A stretch of 64,000 bases of DNA from positions 1-64,000 of the forward strand of contig CALEHY010000021.1 in assembly GCA_937876375.1 (NCBI GenBank), read 5' to 3'. Shown here one piece after another: positions 36,831 to 46,214 of the stretch. Source of the DNA: an uncultured Clostridia bacterium (GTDB lineage Bacteria > Bacillota > Clostridia > Oscillospirales > Acutalibacteraceae). The notes below the pieces were generated by a model. It worked only from the letters and a program-made list of their open reading frames with translations, did not search any database and was not told the origin of the DNA. A program made the position numbers and the translations under genes. Numbering within the stretch: the stretch's first letter is position 1; the number at the start of each line of letters is the position of its first letter.

Positions 36831-36854
36831 GTAGGGGCGATTATCAATCGCCCG
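36831..36854 (+). repeat. GTAGGGG palindrome, plus orientation
   Basis: GTAGGGGCGAT, a short loop and ATCGCCCG. Same frame as the other three copies, with different arm sequence. Confidence 0.6.
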
Positions 36855-37083
36855 TATATAATTGCTGTCTGCAAGACCCTCAACGATAATCGTCAGATTA
36901 TCTCTTCACTATGCCATAGGCATCTTCACTCTTCACTCTTCACATTTTGCGTTAGCAAAATTCTTTACTCACGCTTTGCGTGGTACCAAAACAATATGCA
37001 TAGCCTTTGTATTATATTTACTCCTTGACCGAGTAAATAATATGGTATATATTATATGTATACAATTTATTCAGAGGTAGGAT

Positions 37084-37950
37084 ATGCAATTTAAGAATTT
37101 CAAGACCCAGGAGAAATTAGCGTTGAGCCTTGTTGCTGCAAAGATACCTAATTTCATTGCAGTGCTCATTACAGCGATATTCTCCCATTCGCTTATCGTT
37201 TGGGTTGACGTGCTTAATGATTTCGTCAGCGTTACCCAAAGTTCGATGGTGAAGGTCTTTTCATCAAGGTTTAAGGGTGACTCAAAATATAAATATAACT
37301 ACGGTACTGGCAAGCTGGAGGCTATTGTTTCGATAGGCTGTGATATGCTTAGCATAGCTGGTATGGTGTGCATCTTTATTGCTGCTATATACAAGCTCTT
37401 CAACCCTGACCAGCCTAGCAAGGTTATTATCGTAGTAGTTGTTTTGAAGATATTTAATATTGCGACTGATATATTCTTCCTCTTTTATCACAAGAAATTC
37501 CAAGAGGGTAGGGTGGCGAAGAGCATTTCGTCCTCTACAGTTGAGAAGACCACATTCGACTCTATCTCATTCTTCGCATTAACTATTACATATATCTTTA
37601 TTGAAGAGAATTTTGCTATGTATATCGCACCGATTGTCTGCTTGTTTATGTCGGTGTATTTCACTGTTCAAAATTGCAAGAATATCGGCAGATCTATCGA
37701 GGAGCTATCAGACAAGACCTTGCCAGAGGAAATTCAGCTTAAGGTTGTTAAAGCGCTTACAAGATATTTTGACAGCTATGTTGAGCTAGTCAGCGTTAAC
37801 TCTCGACTAGTTGATGAGGAAATGTGTATCGAGCTTAATCTCATATTTGATAGTAGTATGACCTATGACGAAATCATCCAGCTTCGCAATAATATATCTA
37901 AACAGCTGAATGAGGAAATAGGCGAATGCAAGGTAAACTTTATAGTATAA
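37084..37950 (+). CDS. Cation diffusion facilitator-family protein
   Basis: 288 residues with about six membrane segments and a cytoplasmic C-terminal domain (about 205-288). HSLIVWVDVLNDFVS in the second helix and YNYGTGKLEAIVSIG after it are the CDF landmarks. In the fifth helix the usual metal-binding His-x3-Asp is replaced by Lys-x3-Asp in VEKTTFDSISF, so the metal site is altered and zinc transport should not be assumed. It stands alone, with a shared terminator downstream. Confidence 0.75.
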   Translation: MQFKNFKTQEKLALSLVAAKIPNFIAVLITAIFSHSLIVWVDVLNDFVSVTQSSMVKVFSSRFKGDSKYKYNYGTGKLEAIVSIGCDMLSIAGMVCIFIAAIYKLFNPDQPSKVIIVVVVLKIFNIATDIFFLFYHKKFQEGRVAKSISSSTVEKTTFDSISFFALTITYIFIEENFAMYIAPIVCLFMSVYFTVQNCKNIGRSIEELSDKTLPEEIQLKVVKALTRYFDSYVELVSVNSRLVDEEMCIELNLIFDSSMTYDEIIQLRNNISKQLNEEIGECKVNFIV

Positions 37951-37957
37951 AAAATAA

Positions 37958-37982
37958 AAGGGAGTACAGTTAGTACTCCCTT
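37958..37982. terminator. Bidirectional terminator between convergent genes
   Basis: AAGGGAGTAC and GTACTCCCTT flank a five-base loop. T or A tracts lie on both sides, so it serves the cation-efflux gene and purB. Confidence 0.8.
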
Positions 37983-37997
37983 AATTTATTGTATTAT

Positions 37998-39431
37998 TTA
38001 TACATTAATCTCTACATTAATACCTAGCAAATCCTTGTTAGCGTCAAGTATTGGCTTAACTGTTTCTGCAAGGAATTCTGCTGTCTGCTGTGGTGCTCTA
38101 CCAACGAAATTAGCTGGTTTTAGTACCTCTAGGATTTCTTCCTTTGTGGTCATAAATGCTGGGTCATTAGCAATTCTGTCGACTAGGTCGTTCTTGCCAC
38201 CCTCTTGCTTAACCACTGCACCAGCAGCCATAGAGTGCTGACGAATCTTTTCGTGTAGATCCTGTCTGTTGCCACCTTTTTTTACAGCGTCCATCATAAT
38301 GTTCTCTGTTGCCATAAATGGTAGCTCGCTCATTAGTCTAGCCTCGATAACCTTTGGATAAACTACAAGACCACTTGTTACATTGATATATAGGTCAAGA
38401 ATTCCGTCAGTAGCTAGGAATGCCTCTGCAACAGATACTCTCTTGTTAGCAGAGTCATCAAGTGTTCTCTCGAACCACTGTGCAGATGCTGTCCAAGCTG
38501 GGTTGAGTGCATCGATCATAACATATCTCGATAGTGATGCAATTCTCTCGCTACGCATTGGGTTGCGCTTGTATGCCATAGCAGATGAACCGATTTGCTT
38601 CTTTTCGAATGGCTCCTCAATCTCCTTTAGATTTTGTAGCAATCTTAGGTCGTTTGAGAACTTGCAGCAGCTCTGTGCGATTAGTGCAAGACAGTTGCAT
38701 ACGATTGTGTCAAGCTTTCTAGCATAGGTCTGTCCACTAACTGGGAAACAAGCCTTGAAGCCCATCTTTTCTGCAATCTTCTTGTCTAGCTCCTTGCACT
38801 TTTCGTGGTCGCCATCGAATAGCTCTAGGAATGATGCCTGTGTACCAGTTGTACCCTTTGAGCCAAGTAGCATTAGGCTGTCGATTACATGGCATATCTC
38901 CTCGTAATCCATTACCAAATCCATTAGCCATAGTGCAGCCCTCTTACCAACAGTTGTTGGCTGTGCTGGCTGAAAATGTGTGAAACCAAGACAAGGCATA
39001 TCCTTGTACTCATCAGCGAATTTTGCTACAGATGCGATAGCATTAACTAGCTTTTTCTTGATGAGGAGTAGTGCCTCTCTCATAGTGATAACGTCAGTGT
39101 TGTCACCAACATAACAGCTTGTAGCACCAAGGTGAATGATACCAGCAGCCTTTGGACATAGGTCGCCATAAGCGTGAACGTGGCTCATTACGTCGTGACG
39201 GAACTGCTTCTCATAAGCCTCTGCAGCCTCGTAGTTAATTTCGTCAGCGTGTGCCTTTAGCTCCTCGATTTGCTCCTCTGTAACGCCAAGACCAAGCTCG
39301 TTCTCAGCCTCTGCAAGAGCAATCCATAGCTTTCTCCATGTTCTAAACTTGAAATCTGGAGAATAGATATATTGCATTTCCTTGCTAGCATATCTAGCAT
39401 TAAATGGTGTGTTATAGGTATCGTATGCCAT
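37998..39431 (-). CDS. purB: Adenylosuccinate lyase
   Basis: Releases fumarate from SAICAR and from adenylosuccinate in purine synthesis. The 477-residue protein has the fumarase-superfamily signature GSSAMAYKRNPMRSE (about residues 282-296), THFQPAQPTTVGKR with the catalytic His, and TSCYVGDNTDV. It overlaps the stop of purC by one base; PurC makes its SAICAR substrate, so the two enzymes act consecutively. Confidence 0.95.
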   Translation of the reverse strand: MAYDTYNTPFNARYASKEMQYIYSPDFKFRTWRKLWIALAEAENELGLGVTEEQIEELKAHADEINYEAAEAYEKQFRHDVMSHVHAYGDLCPKAAGIIHLGATSCYVGDNTDVITMREALLLIKKKLVNAIASVAKFADEYKDMPCLGFTHFQPAQPTTVGKRAALWLMDLVMDYEEICHVIDSLMLLGSKGTTGTQASFLELFDGDHEKCKELDKKIAEKMGFKACFPVSGQTYARKLDTIVCNCLALIAQSCCKFSNDLRLLQNLKEIEEPFEKKQIGSSAMAYKRNPMRSERIASLSRYVMIDALNPAWTASAQWFERTLDDSANKRVSVAEAFLATDGILDLYINVTSGLVVYPKVIEARLMSELPFMATENIMMDAVKKGGNRQDLHEKIRQHSMAAGAVVKQEGGKNDLVDRIANDPAFMTTKEEILEVLKPANFVGRAPQQTAEFLAETVKPILDANKDLLGINVEINV

Positions 39432-40141
39432 TAGTTTAGACCTACTCTCTTCATCATTTCTGCGTAAGCTTCCTCTACACCACCCATATCTCTACGGAAA
39501 CGGTCCTTGTCTAGCTTCTCGTGTGTGTTGATATCCCAGAAACGGCAAGTATCAGGGCTAATCTCGTCAGCAAGAACGATTGTGCCATCAGAGGTCTTGC
39601 CGAACTCTAGCTTAAAGTCGATTAGCTCAACACCGATTGATGCAAAGTAAGCCTTTAGGATTTCGTTAACCTTGAAAGCGTACTTCTTGATTGTGTCAAC
39701 ATCCTCTTGTGTAGCAAAGCCACATGAAATAGCATGGTAGCCATTGATTAGTGGATCGCCAAGTTCGTCATCCTTGTATGAGAACTCGATTGATGGGCAT
39801 ACAAAATCCATACCCTCCTCAAGACCAAGTCTCTTACAGATAGAGCCAGCAGCACGGTTACGAATGATAACCTCTAGTGGTACGATAGTAACCTTCTTTA
39901 CAGCAGTCTCTCTGTCTGAAAGCTCCTCAACAAAGTGAGTTGGAACGCCCTCCTTTGCGATAATCTGCATTAGGTAGTTTGACATTTTGTTGTTTACTAC
40001 ACCCTTACCAACGATAGTACCTTTCTTCTCACCGTTGAATGCTGTAGCATCATCCTTGTAGTCAACGATAACGATATCAGCGTCATCAGTTGCCCATACC
40101 TTCTTTGCCTTGCCCTCATAGAGCTGTTCTGTCTTTGTCAT
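39431..40141 (-). CDS. purC: SAICAR synthetase
   Basis: Joins CAIR and aspartate with ATP. The 236-residue protein begins [20 protein letters not shown] and shows the signatures [14 protein letters not shown] and [14 protein letters not shown] with [17 protein letters not shown] lies upstream of the start, 24 bases after the dapL stop. Confidence 0.96.
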   Translation of the reverse strand: MTKTEQLYEGKAKKVWATDDADIVIVDYKDDATAFNGEKKGTIVGKGVVNNKMSNYLMQIIAKEGVPTHFVEELSDRETAVKKVTIVPLEVIIRNRAAGSICKRLGLEEGMDFVCPSIEFSYKDDELGDPLINGYHAISCGFATQEDVDTIKKYAFKVNEILKAYFASIGVELIDFKLEFGKTSDGTIVLADEISPDTCRFWDINTHEKLDKDRFRRDMGGVEEAYAEMMKRVGLN

Positions 40142-40165
40142 ATTTAAACCTCCGTTGTGGATAAA

Positions 40166-41386
40166 TTACTTCTTGTATACAGCCTTGATTCTGTCAATAG
40201 CCTCAATAGTCTTTTCTGCATTGCCGAATGCTGTTAGTCGGAAATAGCCCTCACCAGCTGGACCGAATCCAGAGCCTGGTGTACCAACAACCTGACACTT
40301 GTCAAGTAGCTCGTCGAAGAATTCCCAGCTTGTGTATCCCTCTGGAACTCTGAGCCATACATATGGTGAGTTAACACCACCGTAGCAAGTGAATCCAGCG
40401 TCGATAAGACCGTCGTAGATAACTCTAGCATTCTTCTGATAGTATGATAGAGTCTCCTTGATTTGCTTCTGACCCTCTTCAGAATAGATAGCCTCTGCAG
40501 CTCTCTGTGTGATATATGATACACCGTTGAACTTTGTAGCCTGGCGTCTAGCCCAAAGTGGATTTAGGCTTGTGCCATCGAACACAAGGTCCTTTGGTAC
40601 TACTGTGTATCCGCATCTCATACCAGTAAATCCAGCTGTCTTTGAGAATGAACGAAGCTCGATTGCACATTTCTTTGCACCCTCGATTTCGTAGATTGAC
40701 TTTGGAATATCCTCGTCAACGATGAATGACTCGTATGCAGAGTCAAATAGGATTAGTGACTCGTGCTCTAGTGCATAGTCAACCCATTTCTTTAACTGCT
40801 CTCTGTTTGCAACCATACCAGTAGGGTTGTTAGGGAAACAGAGATAGATTACATCTGGAGCCTCACCAGTAGGAATATCTGGTGTAAAGTTGTTTTCTGC
40901 TGTGCAAGGCATAAGGATAATATTTGACCAGTTGCCATTCTCATCCTTGTCACCAGCTCTGCCAGACATAACATTTGTGTCGATATATACAGGATATACA
41001 GGGTCGCAGATAGCAACCTTGTTTGCTGTTGAGAAAATATCACCGATATTACCACAGTCAGACTTTGCACCATCAGAAAGGAAGATTTCGTCCTTTGCGA
41101 TATCGATGCCTCTGTCAGCGTAGTCAACCTTTTGGATAGCTTCTAGGATAAAGTCATATCCATACTCTGGTGGATATCCTCTAAATGTGTCCTCATTTGC
41201 CATCTCGTCAACAGCCTTGTGCATAGCGTCAATAACAGCAGGAGCAAGTGGCTTTGTTACATCACCGATAGAAAGACGGATTACGTCAGCCTCTGGGTGA
41301 GCAGCCTGGTATTCTCTCTGCTTTCTTGCAACAGTGGAGAATAGATAGCTTGCCTCTAGCTTTAGAAAATTGTCATTAATCTTCAT
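40166..41386 (-). CDS. dapL: LL-diaminopimelate aminotransferase
   Basis: Converts tetrahydrodipicolinate directly to LL-diaminopimelate with glutamate, bypassing the succinyl and acetyl routes; PLP enzyme. The 406-residue protein starts [20 protein letters not shown] and has [37 protein letters not shown] and the PLP lysine in [15 protein letters not shown]. dapF immediately upstream takes its product, so the pair completes lysine and peptidoglycan precursor supply. Confidence 0.95.
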   Translation of the reverse strand: MKINDNFLKLEASYLFSTVARKQREYQAAHPEADVIRLSIGDVTKPLAPAVIDAMHKAVDEMANEDTFRGYPPEYGYDFILEAIQKVDYADRGIDIAKDEIFLSDGAKSDCGNIGDIFSTANKVAICDPVYPVYIDTNVMSGRAGDKDENGNWSNIILMPCTAENNFTPDIPTGEAPDVIYLCFPNNPTGMVANREQLKKWVDYALEHESLILFDSAYESFIVDEDIPKSIYEIEGAKKCAIELRSFSKTAGFTGMRCGYTVVPKDLVFDGTSLNPLWARRQATKFNGVSYITQRAAEAIYSEEGQKQIKETLSYYQKNARVIYDGLIDAGFTCYGGVNSPYVWLRVPEGYTSWEFFDELLDKCQVVGTPGSGFGPAGEGYFRLTAFGNAEKTIEAIDRIKAVYKK

Positions 41387-41405
41387 ATTATAAACCTCCT
41401 ATAAT

Positions 41406-42245
41406 TTACAAATCAATTTCGCCAGTGAAAACAGTAGTAGCAGGACCGGTCATAAATACACTGTCCTCTTCGTTTCCACTCCAGCTAATATCCAAATCAC
41501 CACCGATTAGGTGAATTGTTACATTGTTGTCAGCAAGTCCGTTAAGTATAGCAGCGACAGCTGTAGCACTAGCACCAGTACCACAAGCAAGTGTTTCGCC
41601 AGAGCCACGCTCCCAAACTCGCATCTCAATATTACCTCTGTCCATAACATATGCGAACTCTGTGTTTGTTCTGTCAGGGAACACAGCATTGTTCTCGAAC
41701 ATAGGACCAATTTTTTCTAGTGGGAAGTCCTTTGGTGAGCCATCGATGAAGATAACAGCGTGTGGATTGCCCATAGATACACAGGTCATCTTGTATTCCT
41801 TGCCATCAACGACAATGCTCTGCATAATAGCTCTTTCGCTGTCACAGATAACTGGGATATCCTTTGCATTTAGGATAGGCTTGCCCATATCAACTCTTGC
41901 TGATAGCATCTTTCCATCCTCAACTGTGAGCTCAAGATATTTTACAGCACCCATTGACTCGATAGAGATGCTGGTTTTATCAGTTAGCTTGTTGTCATAT
42001 ACATATTTTGCAACACAACGGATACCGTTACCACACATAGCACCTCTTGAGCCATCAGCGTTGTACATTACCATTTCAAAATCAGCCTTGGTGCCTTTCT
42101 TGATGATAATAATACCGTCACCACCGATACCAAAGTGTCTGTCTGATAGTGCTATTGCAGCAGCACTTTCGTCAGCAATCTGCTCCTTTGTGCAGTCAAA
42201 ATAAACATAGTCATTTCCGCAACCGTGCATTTTAGTAAATTTCAT
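41406..42245 (-). CDS. dapF: Diaminopimelate epimerase
   Basis: Epimerises LL- to meso-diaminopimelate without a cofactor, using two cysteines. Both are present: MCGNGIRCVAKY (about residues 71-82) and ACGTGASATAV (about 219-229). The start MKFTKMHGCGNDYVYFD is typical. The 279-residue length is normal. It lies between the ANTAR regulator and dapL. Confidence 0.96.
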   Translation of the reverse strand: MKFTKMHGCGNDYVYFDCTKEQIADESAAAIALSDRHFGIGGDGIIIIKKGTKADFEMVMYNADGSRGAMCGNGIRCVAKYVYDNKLTDKTSISIESMGAVKYLELTVEDGKMLSARVDMGKPILNAKDIPVICDSERAIMQSIVVDGKEYKMTCVSMGNPHAVIFIDGSPKDFPLEKIGPMFENNAVFPDRTNTEFAYVMDRGNIEMRVWERGSGETLACGTGASATAVAAILNGLADNNVTIHLIGGDLDISWSGNEEDSVFMTGPATTVFTGEIDL

Positions 42246-42275
42246 TATAAATCACCCTTAATAAATCACTCTTAA

Positions 42276-42788
42276 CTATTTTTGCTCAATGATTTCTCTT
42301 GCTATGTCAACAATGCTTCTGCTCTGTTGCATGCTTAATTTTTGCAGATGCTTGTGAGCCTGCATCTCGGACATACTCTCTGTACTCATTAGCACAGCCT
42401 TCGCACTGGATATATACTGTGCATCGTCATTATCTCGGCTAGTATATGAGCTGTCGCTAGATACCAATGTGTGAATAATGTTGGTGAATTCCTCTCTGTC
42501 CAGTGGTAGTGGAATGCTAATGAAATTGCCCATATAGCTTTCTCTTCCACCTTTAGAAAGGGCGACGATATCAAAGCCAGCTGGCAAACGCTCAGCCAGT
42601 ACACCTGCCGACATATCACGCAGAATACTCGCACACACGATTACTCCACCACGCATATCAGCTGCGATACCTAGTACACTAGCACCAGTAGCGCATATAT
42701 GAGAGACATACATTCCTTCATTCTCTAATACGTTACGAAGTTGCAATGCAGTCTCTTTGATAGGGTAGGCAATGATAATGCTCTTCAT
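42276..42788 (-). CDS. ANTAR-domain antitermination regulator with degenerate receiver
   Basis: 170 residues from the ATG at 42788; GGAG lies ten bases upstream, and an in-frame TTG two codons earlier is possible. Residues 1-105 look like a receiver fold, but the usual phosphate-accepting Asp position after the third strand reads VIVCASILRD, so phosphorylation is doubtful. Residues 112-170 form the three-helix ANTAR RNA-binding domain (AKAVLMSTESMSEMQAHKHL, then QQSRSIVDIAREII). ANTAR proteins bind paired hexaloop hairpins to stop termination. It heads the dapF-dapL-purC-purB run, but its RNA targets are not obvious here. Confidence 0.85.
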   Translation of the reverse strand: MKSIIIAYPIKETALQLRNVLENEGMYVSHICATGASVLGIAADMRGGVIVCASILRDMSAGVLAERLPAGFDIVALSKGGRESYMGNFISIPLPLDREEFTNIIHTLVSSDSSYTSRDNDDAQYISSAKAVLMSTESMSEMQAHKHLQKLSMQQSRSIVDIAREIIEQK

Positions 42789-42818
42789 ACTCAAAAAACT
42801 CCATTATAATTGGTTACT

Positions 42819-42848
42819 ATTATAGCATATTATATTAAAAAGTAGCAA
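42819..42848 (-). promoter_or_regulatory. Promoter of the ANTAR-dap-pur run
   Basis: On the minus strand: TTGCTA (42843-42848), an 18-base spacer, and TATAAT (42819-42824). Confidence 0.65.
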
Positions 42849-42912
42849 CACAAATTACCTCAATATTTGGTTAAAATTTTGTAATATTTGCACAGTTAGT
42901 GAATTTTTGGCT

Positions 42913-42927
42913 ATTTTGTGACAAAAT
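42913..42927. promoter_or_regulatory. Perfect palindrome in the glg/ANTAR intergenic region
   Basis: ATTTTGT-G-ACAAAAT, 15 bases, perfectly symmetric, between the two divergent promoters. It may be an operator; the protein is unknown. Confidence 0.4.
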
Positions 42928-42982
42928 GCACATAATTTTGGATTTTTGCAAAAAATCTTGTAACAAAATAACCAAAAAACAC

Positions 42983-43011
42983 TTGAAATTTGCACCCATA
43001 GGTGATATTAT
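42983..43011 (+). promoter_or_regulatory. Promoter of the glycogen operon
   Basis: TTGAAA (42983-42988), a 17-base spacer and TATTAT (43006-43011), with the glgB start 67 bases downstream. Confidence 0.6.
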
Positions 43012-43077
43012 AAGACTATAATTAGGATTATTATAGGAAATAGTGCGTAGTTTTGCGCTTATTGAAGGAGAAATTAT

Positions 43078-44985
43078 ATGATAAAGGTTAAGGAGGAGTA
43101 CCAGCTCCCATTGTATTTGTTCCATGGTGGAACGAATTACAAGGCATATGAATTCTTTGGCGTTCATAAGGTTTCGAAGAACACATATGCATTTAGAGTA
43201 TGGGCACCTAACGCTGATGGTGTTAGCGTTGTTGGTGACTTTAACTCTTGGGACGAGAATGCTCATAAATGCTTTCCTATTTCACCTGGTGTGTGGGAAG
43301 CTGTTATCGATAATGTTAATGTCTACGATTGCTATAAATATGCTATAAAGACCAAGGACGGCAAAACCTTGATGAAGGCTGACCCTTATGCTGTTCATCA
43401 GGAGACTAGACCATCCACTGGCTCAAAGGTGTACGAGCTATCTGATTACAAGTGGAAGGACCAAAAGTGGCAGGAGTCCAAGGCTGGTAGCAATATCCTA
43501 GACAAGCCAGTTAATATCTACGAGATACATTTTGGCTCATGGAAACAGCATGATGATGGCAATTTCTTGACATATAGGGAGATGGCTGATGAGCTTGTTC
43601 CTTATGTTAAGGATATGGGATACACTCATATTGAGATGCTACCTATTATGGAATATCCATTTGATGGCTCTTGGGGCTATCAGGTAACTGGATATTTTGC
43701 TCCAACCTCTCGATACGGCGTTCCAGAGGATTTAATGTATTTTATCGACAAGTGCCATAAGAACAATATTGGCGTTATTCTTGACTGGGTGCCAGCTCAT
43801 TTTCCAAAGGACGCTCACGGTCTGTATGAGTTTGATGGTACTTGCTGTTATGAGTATGCTGATTTGCAAAAGGGTGAGCATAAGGAGTGGGGAACAAGAG
43901 TGTTCGACTACTCCAAGAATGAGGTTAAATCATTCCTTATCTCATCTGCTAATTACTGGCTAGAGAAATTCCATTTTGATGGTATTCGTGTTGACGCTGT
44001 AGCGTCTATGCTCTATCTCGATTATGGCAGAGAAAATGGTCAGTGGACACCAAACAAGAATGGTGGCAGAGAGAATTTGGAGGCTGTTGATTTCTTCCGT
44101 CAGCTCAATTCAACATTGTTCAAGGAGCACCCTAGTGTAATGATGATTGCCGAGGAGTCTACTGCTTGGCCAATGATTACTATGCCTACTGATATCGGTG
44201 GACTTGGATTTAACTTTAAGTGGAATATGGGCTGGATGAACGATATGCTTCGTTACACCTCGCTCGACCCACTGTTCCGTAAAGGCAATCACAACTGTAT
44301 TACATTCAGCTTCTTCTATGCATTTTCGGAGAATTTTGTGCTACCTATCAGTCACGACGAGGTCGTTCACGGTAAATGTAGCTTGATTAACAAGATGCCT
44401 GGCGAATATGATATGAAATTTGACGGTATGCGTCTGTTCCTTGCATATATGTTCGCACACCCTGGCAAGAAGCTTTTGTTTATGGGTAGTGAGTTCGGTC
44501 AGTTTATCGAATGGAATTACAAGCAGGGTCTTGATTGGCTACTACTTGATTACGATAAGCATAAGAAATTGCAGGGCTTCACAAAGGAGCTTAACAAGTT
44601 TTACAAGACTCATTCAGAGCTATGGGAGATTGACTATAGCTGGGAGGGCTTCCAGTGGATTTCGTCAGAGGATAATTGCAACAGCGTTATCGCATTTAGA
44701 CGAATTAATAAGAATGGCGACGAGATTATCGCTGTGTTCAACTGGACACCTAACGGCTTTGATAGCTACAAGATTGGCGTTCCAGAGGCTGGAACATACA
44801 AGGTAGTCCTTGATACCTCATTAGAGAAATTTGGTGGTGACAAGGCTAGATTGTCCGGCACATACAAGGCAAAGAAGGACCCAATCCATGGTCTTGATTA
44901 CTGTATCGACCTAAAGCTTCATGGTCTATCTGCAGTCTATATTCAAAAAACAGCTGACAAAAAGGCTGATAAAAGTAAGAAATAA
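43078..44985 (+). CDS. glgB: 1,4-alpha-glucan branching enzyme (GH13)
   Basis: Introduces alpha-1,6 branches into glycogen. The 635-residue protein has an N-terminal CBM48 (about 25-110: FRVWAPNADGVSVVGDFNSW) and a GH13 barrel with the four conserved regions DWVPAHFPKD, GIRVDAVASM (nucleophile Asp), IAEEST (acid/base Glu) and ISHDEV. FMGSEFGQFIEWN follows and a beta domain closes it. AAGGAG lies eight bases before the start. It heads a tightly packed operon with glgC, glgD and glgA. Confidence 0.96.
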   Translation: MIKVKEEYQLPLYLFHGGTNYKAYEFFGVHKVSKNTYAFRVWAPNADGVSVVGDFNSWDENAHKCFPISPGVWEAVIDNVNVYDCYKYAIKTKDGKTLMKADPYAVHQETRPSTGSKVYELSDYKWKDQKWQESKAGSNILDKPVNIYEIHFGSWKQHDDGNFLTYREMADELVPYVKDMGYTHIEMLPIMEYPFDGSWGYQVTGYFAPTSRYGVPEDLMYFIDKCHKNNIGVILDWVPAHFPKDAHGLYEFDGTCCYEYADLQKGEHKEWGTRVFDYSKNEVKSFLISSANYWLEKFHFDGIRVDAVASMLYLDYGRENGQWTPNKNGGRENLEAVDFFRQLNSTLFKEHPSVMMIAEESTAWPMITMPTDIGGLGFNFKWNMGWMNDMLRYTSLDPLFRKGNHNCITFSFFYAFSENFVLPISHDEVVHGKCSLINKMPGEYDMKFDGMRLFLAYMFAHPGKKLLFMGSEFGQFIEWNYKQGLDWLLLDYDKHKKLQGFTKELNKFYKTHSELWEIDYSWEGFQWISSEDNCNSVIAFRRINKNGDEIIAVFNWTPNGFDSYKIGVPEAGTYKVVLDTSLEKFGGDKARLSGTYKAKKDPIHGLDYCIDLKLHGLSAVYIQKTADKKADKSKK

Positions 44986-45003
44986 TTTAGGAGGAATATA
45001 TAA

Positions 45004-46212
45004 ATGTCTCATAAAACAGATGTTGTAGCAATGCTACTTGCTGGTGGTCAGGGTAGTCGTCTTGGCGTTCTCACAAAGAGTATTGCAAAGCCAGCAGTTC
45101 CATACGGTGGTAACTATCGTATCATCGATTTCCCACTATCAAACTGCGTTAATTCTGGTATTTACACCGTTGGTGTTCTTACACAGTATCAACCACTTGT
45201 ACTAAATGATTATCTCGGCAATGGTCAGCCTTGGGATTTGGATCGCCTAAATGGTGGTGTTCATGTTCTTTCTCCATACGAGGCTATTGGTGGTGCTGAG
45301 TGGTACAAGGGTACAGCAAATGCTATTTACCAAAATATCGCTTTCATCGAGAAATATGATCCAGAGTATGTTGTTATCCTATCTGGTGACCATATCTACA
45401 AGATGGATTATGCAAAGATGATTGATTTCCATAAGAAGAATAATGCTGATTGTACTATCGCTGTACTTGAGGTGCCTTGGGAGGAGGCTTCTCGTTTCGG
45501 TATTCTTGCTACTGACGAGAATGAGCAGATTTACGAATTTGCAGAGAAGCCAGCAGAGCCAAAGTCAAACAAGGCTTCTATGGGCGTATATGTATTCTCT
45601 TGGGATAAGCTTCGCAAGTATCTAACAGAGGATGAGGCTGACCCTAATTCATCAAACGATTTTGGTAAGAATATTATTCCAAATATGCTTGATGACGGAC
45701 AGAGAATGTTCGCTTATCCATTCAAGGGCTATTGGAAGGACGTTGGTACTATCGACTCTCTATGGGAGGCTAATCTTGATATCATCAACCCTAATGTTGA
45801 CCTTGATTTGAGCGACAAGTCTTGGAGAATTTATAGCCGTAATCCTATGGCTCCACCTCATTATGTTGGACCAAATGCTGTTATCGAGAATTCATCTATC
45901 AGCGAAGGCTGTGAGATTGACGGTACAGTTGATTATTCAGTTATTTCACCAAACGCTATTATCGAAGAGGGTGCTGACGTTCAGTATTCAGTAGTTATGC
46001 CTGGTGCAAAGATTAAGAAGGGTGCAAAGGTTTACTACTCAATCATCGCTGAGGACGCTGTTATCGAGGAGGATGCACAGGTTGGTGCTATCCCAGAAAA
46101 TCTTGACAACCCAGAGGCTTGGGGCGTTGCAGTTGTTGGCTCATCAGCAGTTATTACAAAGGGCAAGACAGTTGCTCCATCAGATATGATAGCTTCAGGG
46201 GAGGAGGTATAA
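45004..46212 (+). CDS. glgC: Glucose-1-phosphate adenylyltransferase, catalytic subunit
   Basis: Makes ADP-glucose from ATP and glucose-1-phosphate, the committed step of glycogen synthesis. The 402-residue protein shows the nucleotide loop [20 protein letters not shown], the [14 protein letters not shown] region, [10 protein letters not shown] with the catalytic Asp, and the sugar-phosphate site [14 protein letters not shown] left-handed beta-helix of hexapeptide repeats forms the C-terminus (about 290-375). It is followed two bases later by glgD. Confidence 0.96.
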   Translation: MSHKTDVVAMLLAGGQGSRLGVLTKSIAKPAVPYGGNYRIIDFPLSNCVNSGIYTVGVLTQYQPLVLNDYLGNGQPWDLDRLNGGVHVLSPYEAIGGAEWYKGTANAIYQNIAFIEKYDPEYVVILSGDHIYKMDYAKMIDFHKKNNADCTIAVLEVPWEEASRFGILATDENEQIYEFAEKPAEPKSNKASMGVYVFSWDKLRKYLTEDEADPNSSNDFGKNIIPNMLDDGQRMFAYPFKGYWKDVGTIDSLWEANLDIINPNVDLDLSDKSWRIYSRNPMAPPHYVGPNAVIENSSISEGCEIDGTVDYSVISPNAIIEEGADVQYSVVMPGAKIKKGAKVYYSIIAEDAVIEEDAQVGAIPENLDNPEAWGVAVVGSSAVITKGKTVAPSDMIASGEEV

Positions 46213-46214
46213 GT

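Larger units (their letters stand above)
36622..37083. other. Gene-free mosaic of short palindromes and a direct repeat
   Basis: No gene was recognised. It holds GTGGC/GCCAC (near 36754-36766), two opposed GTAGGGG palindromes (36783-36805 and 36831-36854), a three-fold TTCACTC repeat (about 36924-36943), and TTGCG..CGCAA-like short hairpins near 36948-36991. AGAATTGAGG-type sequence at 36743-36753 resembles ends of dispersed intergenic elements in related genomes. It looks like decayed non-autonomous elements. Confidence 0.5.

Noticed and set aside
36831..36854. Attachment site or integrase target.
   Set aside because: No tRNA, integrase or duplicated core was seen; four related palindromes point to a dispersed repeat instead.
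41524..42204. 226-residue antisense frame opposite dapF.
   Set aside because: dapF is certain from its catalytic cysteines; the opposite frame has no ribosome site or recognisable domain.
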